Shown here piece after piece: positions 6,235 to 9,138 of a DNA stretch of 9,138 nucleotides. Under the pieces are notes generated by a model. That model saw only the letters and a program-made list of their open reading frames with translations, was not told the DNA's origin and searched no databases. Each line of letters starts with the position of its first letter. Positions within the stretch are counted from its first letter, which is position 1. Both the position numbers and the translations under genes were made by a program. Source of the stretch: Tenericutes bacterium HGW-Tenericutes-5 (GTDB taxonomy: Bacteria > Bacillota_I > Bacilli_A > Izemoplasmatales > Hujiaoplasmataceae); the NCBI GenBank assembly GCA_002839125.1, contig PGXI01000057.1:1-9138 (forward strand), given 5' to 3'.

Positions 6235-6918
6235 TTATTCTTCTCTTTGATAGTAATAATAGTTATAATAACCATTAGATTTCTTAGCATCGACATTAGA
6301 AAGAACTGCGCCTATAACATTAGCTCCGTTTTCTTTCAGTTGTTTTAAACCGTGTTTTGCTTGATCTTTTTTAGTCTTTTTATATGAAGCAATATAAACT
6401 ACTCCATCAGCTAAACTACTAATAACCAAAGCGTCTGTAACGGTCAATACTGGCGGTGAATCAATTACGATATAATCGTATTCTTTTCTAAATTTTTCAA
6501 TTAAATCCTTTACTTTCTTTGATTGTAAAATAACATGAGGTGCAGTTAACATGTTTCCTGTAAGTAAAAGATCTATTTTTGAATCATCTTTAATGATTAA
6601 CTCTTCAATTGGCTTTTCATTAACGATAAAATCATAAAATCCTAGATCATTGATCTTGTGAAATGCACGATGAATCTTCGGTCTTCTCAAATCAAAATCC
6701 AAAATTATAACTTTCAAACCTTTTTCAGCGTAAACCGCAGCTAAGTTAATAGCGGTAGTTGTTTTGCCATCTTCTGGTGTCGCAGAAGTGATTTGAATCA
6801 CTTTATAAGGATTATCAATACTATTCATTCTAATATTTAATTCTAATTTTCGATAAGCTTCAGCTTGAGGAGAGTTTGGTGTTTCAATTACTACATTTTT
6901 ATATTCAAAAACTTCCAT
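6235..6918 (-). CDS. cpsD: CpsD/CapB-family bacterial tyrosine autokinase (BY-kinase)
   Basis: This is the cytoplasmic kinase half of a split BY-kinase; with its membrane partner CpsC it controls polymer length and export of capsular or exopolysaccharide by cycles of tyrosine phosphorylation. The 227 residues show Walker A (TSATPEDGKTTT, 44-55, K52), Walker A' (ILDFDLRRP, 72-80), Walker B (YIVIDSPP, 149-156) and a C-terminal tyrosine cluster with six Tyr at 217, 218 and 220-223, the usual autophosphorylation tail. The Walker A has Glu-Asp before GK where many members have Gly-Glu, which I regard as ordinary variation. The ATG directly abuts the cpsC stop (TAG then ATG), with GGTGG five bases upstream of that stop-start pair's ATG, so the two are translated together. 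A CpsB/PHP or low-molecular-weight tyrosine phosphatase, normal in such operons, is not in the window. ParA/MinD-type ATPases are excluded by the tail and context. Confidence 0.93.
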   Translation of the reverse strand: MEVFEYKNVVIETPNSPQAEAYRKLELNIRMNSIDNPYKVIQITSATPEDGKTTTAINLAAVYAEKGLKVIILDFDLRRPKIHRAFHKINDLGFYDFIVNEKPIEELIIKDDSKIDLLLTGNMLTAPHVILQSKKVKDLIEKFRKEYDYIVIDSPPVLTVTDALVISSLADGVVYIASYKKTKKDQAKHGLKQLKENGANVIGAVLSNVDAKKSNGYYNYYYYQREE

Positions 6919-7662
6919 CTAGTCCACCAACTTTCTTTCTTTAATAGTTCCTGGAACAGCAGCTAAAACTTTGATGTTTAGATGTCTTTCTAACTCATCA
7001 ACCGTTTTATACTTATTGTTGAAAAATTCCTTAACGAAAACAACGCCTAAAGCTAATATACCACCCAAAAGACCACTAATAATAACATTTAGAGTTTTGT
7101 TTGGTGAACTTGGTGAAGTTGGTAACTTTGCCACATCCAATACTTTAAGTTTGTTTTGTAACAAAACATAAGGACTTTCTGGATCATTAGCTATTTCAAT
7201 TGAGTTTTCCACCAAAGTATTTGCAATTTCTTGAGCTAATTCAGGAGAGCTATTAACAACAGAGATATAAATAATTAAAATCTGTGAAGTTATCGATATC
7301 GAAATCGAATTCTTAAGCGAACTTAATGAGGTATTACTCAACTCTGGAATATCCTCTTTAACACTTTCTAAAACTCGATTCGAAACAATAAACTCTTTGT
7401 AAGTTCCCATTAAATTATTTGCGATAACAATTGCTGATTGTTCATTGGTTCCTGAAGATTCAACATCTACTTGAACCATTAGCGATGAATTAGCAGTATA
7501 TTTTGGTTGAACAATTGAAAACGTATATACGATTCCAATTACTAAAACCCACATTGTTATTATTAATATTAAAGCGATGTTGTTCCAAACAATTCTGAAT
7601 AATTCCTGAAGACTTATCCCTTCTTGTTCTTCTAAAACATTTATATCATTATATTCATTCAT
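6919..7662 (-). CDS. cpsC: CpsC/Wzz-family chain-length regulator and BY-kinase activator
   Basis: This is the membrane adaptor of the CpsC-CpsD pair, needed to activate the kinase and to set polysaccharide chain length. The 247 residues have a short cytoplasmic N-terminus with the Wzz signature ISLQELFRIVWNN (16-28), TM1 (about 29-51), an outside domain (52-177) starting PKYTANSSLMV, a proline-rich stretch AKLPTSPSSPNK (178-189), TM2 (190-210) and a cytoplasmic C-terminal tail (211-247) that would contact CpsD. Length is typical of Gram-positive CpsC. The ATG at 7662 has GAGGAG six bases upstream. It is the first gene of the cpsCD unit, although no terminator separates it from uppP, so readthrough from uppP is possible. 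Confidence 0.92.
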   Translation of the reverse strand: MNEYNDINVLEEQEGISLQELFRIVWNNIALILIITMWVLVIGIVYTFSIVQPKYTANSSLMVQVDVESSGTNEQSAIVIANNLMGTYKEFIVSNRVLESVKEDIPELSNTSLSSLKNSISISITSQILIIYISVVNSSPELAQEIANTLVENSIEIANDPESPYVLLQNKLKVLDVAKLPTSPSSPNKTLNVIISGLLGGILALGVVFVKEFFNNKYKTVDELERHLNIKVLAAVPGTIKERKLVD

Positions 7663-7699
7663 TTAAATCTCCTCGCTATCATCTTAAGATAAAACACTA

Positions 7700-7724
7700 A
7701 TATAATATTGCAAAAATATTATAT
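7700..7724. repeat. 10-bp perfect inverted repeat over the cpsC start region
   Basis: ATATAATATT (7700-7709) and its exact inverse (7715-7724) flank the 5-base centre GCAAA. The right arm contains the whole -10 box of the cpsC promoter, so a protein bound here would block transcription. A separate 10-bp palindrome ATCTTAAGAT lies at 7681-7690 in the leader. All-A/T arms make chance occurrence quite possible. Confidence 0.4.
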
Positions 7725-7746
7725 CTTAAATATTAAAATAAAACAA
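7718..7746 (-). promoter_or_regulatory. Promoter of the cpsCD operon
   Basis: On the minus strand TTGTTT (7741-7746) and a perfect TATAAT (7718-7723) are separated by 17 bases. The start would be near 7711, leaving a leader of about 50 bases with GAGGAG at its end. The -35 begins only 11 bases past the uppP stop codon. Confidence 0.6.
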
Positions 7747-7756
7747 CTTATAAAAA

Positions 7757-8620
7757 CTAGATAGACAACCCCATAAATAAGGTAATAAATCCAAAAATAA
7801 AGTTATAAATATAGAAAAAAGCTAATTTACCTTTTCTAAACCAAATAAAAATCCATTTTAAAGCATAATAGGTCGAAACCATACTAACAATAAATGCCAC
7901 AAAGTAATAAACATAATTTAGAAAATTTGAAGCGTCAAAATTATGCATCATATTTTGTGTATCAAAGTTAAACGAAATAAATTGATAAACTGTTGTCGCT
8001 AAAGATATTGGTATTAACATCATAAAAGTAAACTTCAATGCAGAATCCATTGATAACTTTCTCTTAACTCCAGCTGCTGTTGCAACACCTAATCTACTTA
8101 AACCTGGCATGACTGAGATTACTTGAACAAAACCAATAAATAGCGCATCATTTGATTTCACATCGGTATTTACATGCATTTCGGTATAATTTCTAACCAC
8201 ATATAAAATTGTAGCGGTAATTAATGAGCCAATACCCACAATCAATAAAGGATTCACTACAAAGTAATTTCTAATTAACAAATCCACAAAGTACCCAAAA
8301 ACTAATATTGGCAATATCCCAATAAAGACGTTTCTAACATAGAGAAAGTTCTTTTTAACTTCTTTTTCTCTATTTGCCTTAAATATATAAGAGAAAGAAT
8401 CCTTTAAATACATTTTCAAATCTTTTCTTAAATAATAAATTACTGCAATTACCGAACCAAAGTTCAATAATATTAGAAAGAATGGGCTATTGTCAATTTC
8501 TGTCGAAACCAACTCCTGAAAAACAGCCACATGCCCTGAGGAAGATACCGGCAACACCTCAGTAACGCCTTGGATAGCGCCTAAAAATATATACTTTAAA
8601 AATTCTATTAGTACTTCCAT
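7757..8620 (-). CDS. uppP: Undecaprenyl-diphosphatase (UppP/BacA), divergent second paralogue
   Basis: UppP is a polytopic membrane enzyme that removes a phosphate from undecaprenyl pyrophosphate so the lipid carrier can be reused for peptidoglycan and other surface polymers; it also confers bacitracin tolerance. The 287 residues, of usual length, contain the first conserved motif intact (IQGVTEVLPVSSSGH, 16-30, with Q17, E21 and S26-S28). The second motif, normally PGxSRSG, reads PGLSRLG (172-178, DNA 8087-8107): the catalytic-type Arg (R176) is kept but the following Ser is Leu. About eight hydrophobic segments cover the rest. The ATG at 8620 has a near-perfect GGAGGTGA just upstream. It follows another uppP by 18 bases, with which it aligns over its whole C-terminal half, so the pair looks like an old tandem duplication. 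It may be an active isoform with altered properties; the Ser change makes the activity uncertain. Confidence 0.88.
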   Translation of the reverse strand: MEVLIEFLKYIFLGAIQGVTEVLPVSSSGHVAVFQELVSTEIDNSPFFLILLNFGSVIAVIYYLRKDLKMYLKDSFSYIFKANREKEVKKNFLYVRNVFIGILPILVFGYFVDLLIRNYFVVNPLLIVGIGSLITATILYVVRNYTEMHVNTDVKSNDALFIGFVQVISVMPGLSRLGVATAAGVKRKLSMDSALKFTFMMLIPISLATTVYQFISFNFDTQNMMHNFDASNFLNYVYYFVAFIVSMVSTYYALKWIFIWFRKGKLAFFYIYNFIFGFITLFMGLSI

Positions 8621-8638
8621 GGCTTCACCTCCAACTTT

Positions 8639-9138
8639 TTATATCACAAATATAGCTATAGCTAATAATCCAACTCCAAAACAATAATAACTAAAATATT
8701 TTAATCTACCAGTTTTAAATATATTAAATATTAGTTTGTAAGCTATGTAAGTTGCTACCATAGCTCCTACAAAAGCAAAAATATAATAAATATATTGTGC
8801 ACTAGATATTGTAGCACTTTCTTTTGTAAAATCAACAACCATTAATCCTGTAGATGCAATTGAGATAAAAATATACATTAGAAAAGAAAAATTAAGTGCA
8901 TTATTAATTCCAGATCCTCTTTTCAATGCTGTAGATGTTGTCATACCGGATCTTGATATTCCGGGAAATATAGCTACAGCTTGAGCTAAGCCAATAAATA
9001 AAGTATCCCACCAATTAATCTTTTTATTATCTCTTCTATAATCAATTGTGCTTATATAATAAATCACAGTTGCGGTAATCAAAAGACCAATTCCCGCTAA
9101 AAGTATACCATATCCATCACAAAATTGCTCAATTAATG
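8639..9138 (-). CDS. uppP: Undecaprenyl-diphosphatase (UppP), C-terminal part, cut by window edge
   Basis: The frame is open to the last base of the window, so this is the C-terminal 166 codons or so of a UppP protein whose start lies beyond 9138. A TTG at 9080-9082 falls inside a hydrophobic segment (GILLAGIGLLITATVIYYI) conserved with the neighbouring paralogue, so it is an internal Leu and not a start. The second catalytic motif is canonical, PGISRSG (DNA 8945-8965), unlike the downstream copy. The remaining sequence has four or so membrane segments and ends AIAIFVI. It is followed 18 bases later by the second uppP, almost certainly in one transcript. This copy looks like the housekeeping carrier-lipid phosphatase. 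Confidence 0.9.
   Translation of the reverse strand, partial: LIEQFCDGYGILLAGIGLLITATVIYYISTIDYRRDNKKINWWDTLFIGLAQAVAIFPGISRSGMTTSTALKRGSGINNALNFSFLMYIFISIASTGLMVVDFTKESATISSAQYIYYIFAFVGAMVATYIAYKLIFNIFKTGRLKYFSYYCFGVGLLAIAIFVI

Noticed and set aside
6235..6300. Tyrosine codon run as a microsatellite repeat
   Set aside because: The TAT/TAC codons are irregular and encode the tyrosine cluster expected at the end of a BY-kinase, so protein function explains it.
9080..9082. TTG as a start codon for the right-hand uppP
   Set aside because: The frame continues to the window end, and the residues before it align with the neighbouring paralogue's membrane segment, so it is an internal Leu.
1..9138. 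CRISPR arrays, tRNA or rRNA genes, insertion sequences, toxin-antitoxin or phage-defence genes
   Set aside because: No spaced direct repeats, no cloverleaf-like or rRNA-like segment and no transposase, integrase or nuclease motifs were seen; nearly all DNA is accounted for by the listed genes, and no gap exceeds 170 bases.

Overview
The window is a piece of an AT-rich, low-GC Gram-positive-type genome (Bacillota, or a walled relative near the Mollicutes). The support is the strong A/T bias, the GGAGG-type ribosome binding sites, the U-tailed hairpin terminators and the gene families: CpsC/CpsD chain-length regulator and BY-kinase, an OmpR/HisKA two-component pair, an RlmCD-type methyltransferase and formate-tetrahydrofolate ligase. 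Trp is encoded by TGG where I checked it (UGA is not seen as a sense codon), and two UppP phosphatases plus an exopolysaccharide module argue against a wall-less Mycoplasma. The exact taxon cannot be named from the sequence. Every native gene is on the minus strand, so transcription runs from high to low coordinates.

In transcription order the layout is as follows. Two tandem undecaprenyl-pyrophosphate phosphatase (UppP) paralogues come first: one cut off by the window edge (8639->9138) and one complete (7757-8620). Next is a CpsC-like Wzz protein (6919-7662) abutting a CpsD-like tyrosine autokinase (6235-6918), ended by a strong hairpin terminator. A 170-bp regulatory gap (6065-6234) leads to an OmpR-type response regulator (5375-6064) overlapping a sensor histidine kinase (3832-5391), which has its own terminator. 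A long membrane-anchored nucleotide-sugar 4,6-dehydratase of the CapD/PglF/EpsC type (1856-3721) follows, with its own promoter and terminator. An RlmCD-type 23S rRNA uridine methyltransferase (410-1768) is translationally coupled to the start of fhs (65-400).

Read together, 1856-9138 is a surface-polysaccharide module. The UppP enzymes recycle the undecaprenyl carrier lipid, CpsC/CpsD control polymer length and export by tyrosine phosphorylation, and the dehydratase probably supplies a modified UDP-sugar. The two-component system sits between them and may sense the envelope. No glycosyltransferase, flippase, polymerase or CpsB-type phosphatase is present in the window. 410-1768 and fhs are housekeeping genes.

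The left end is not genuine contiguous DNA. Bases 1 to about 84 are GC-rich and encode part of a UTRA effector domain typical of GC-rich proteobacterial GntR regulators. They join the fhs reading frame exactly at a 21-base string that both genes could share. This looks like an assembly chimera or contaminating read, not biology.

I see no previously undescribed system. The best leads are regulatory: a Rex/CRP-like palindrome and a 13-bp perfect inverted repeat upstream of the response regulator, palindromes on the cpsC and dehydratase promoters, and a divergent active-site motif in the complete UppP.
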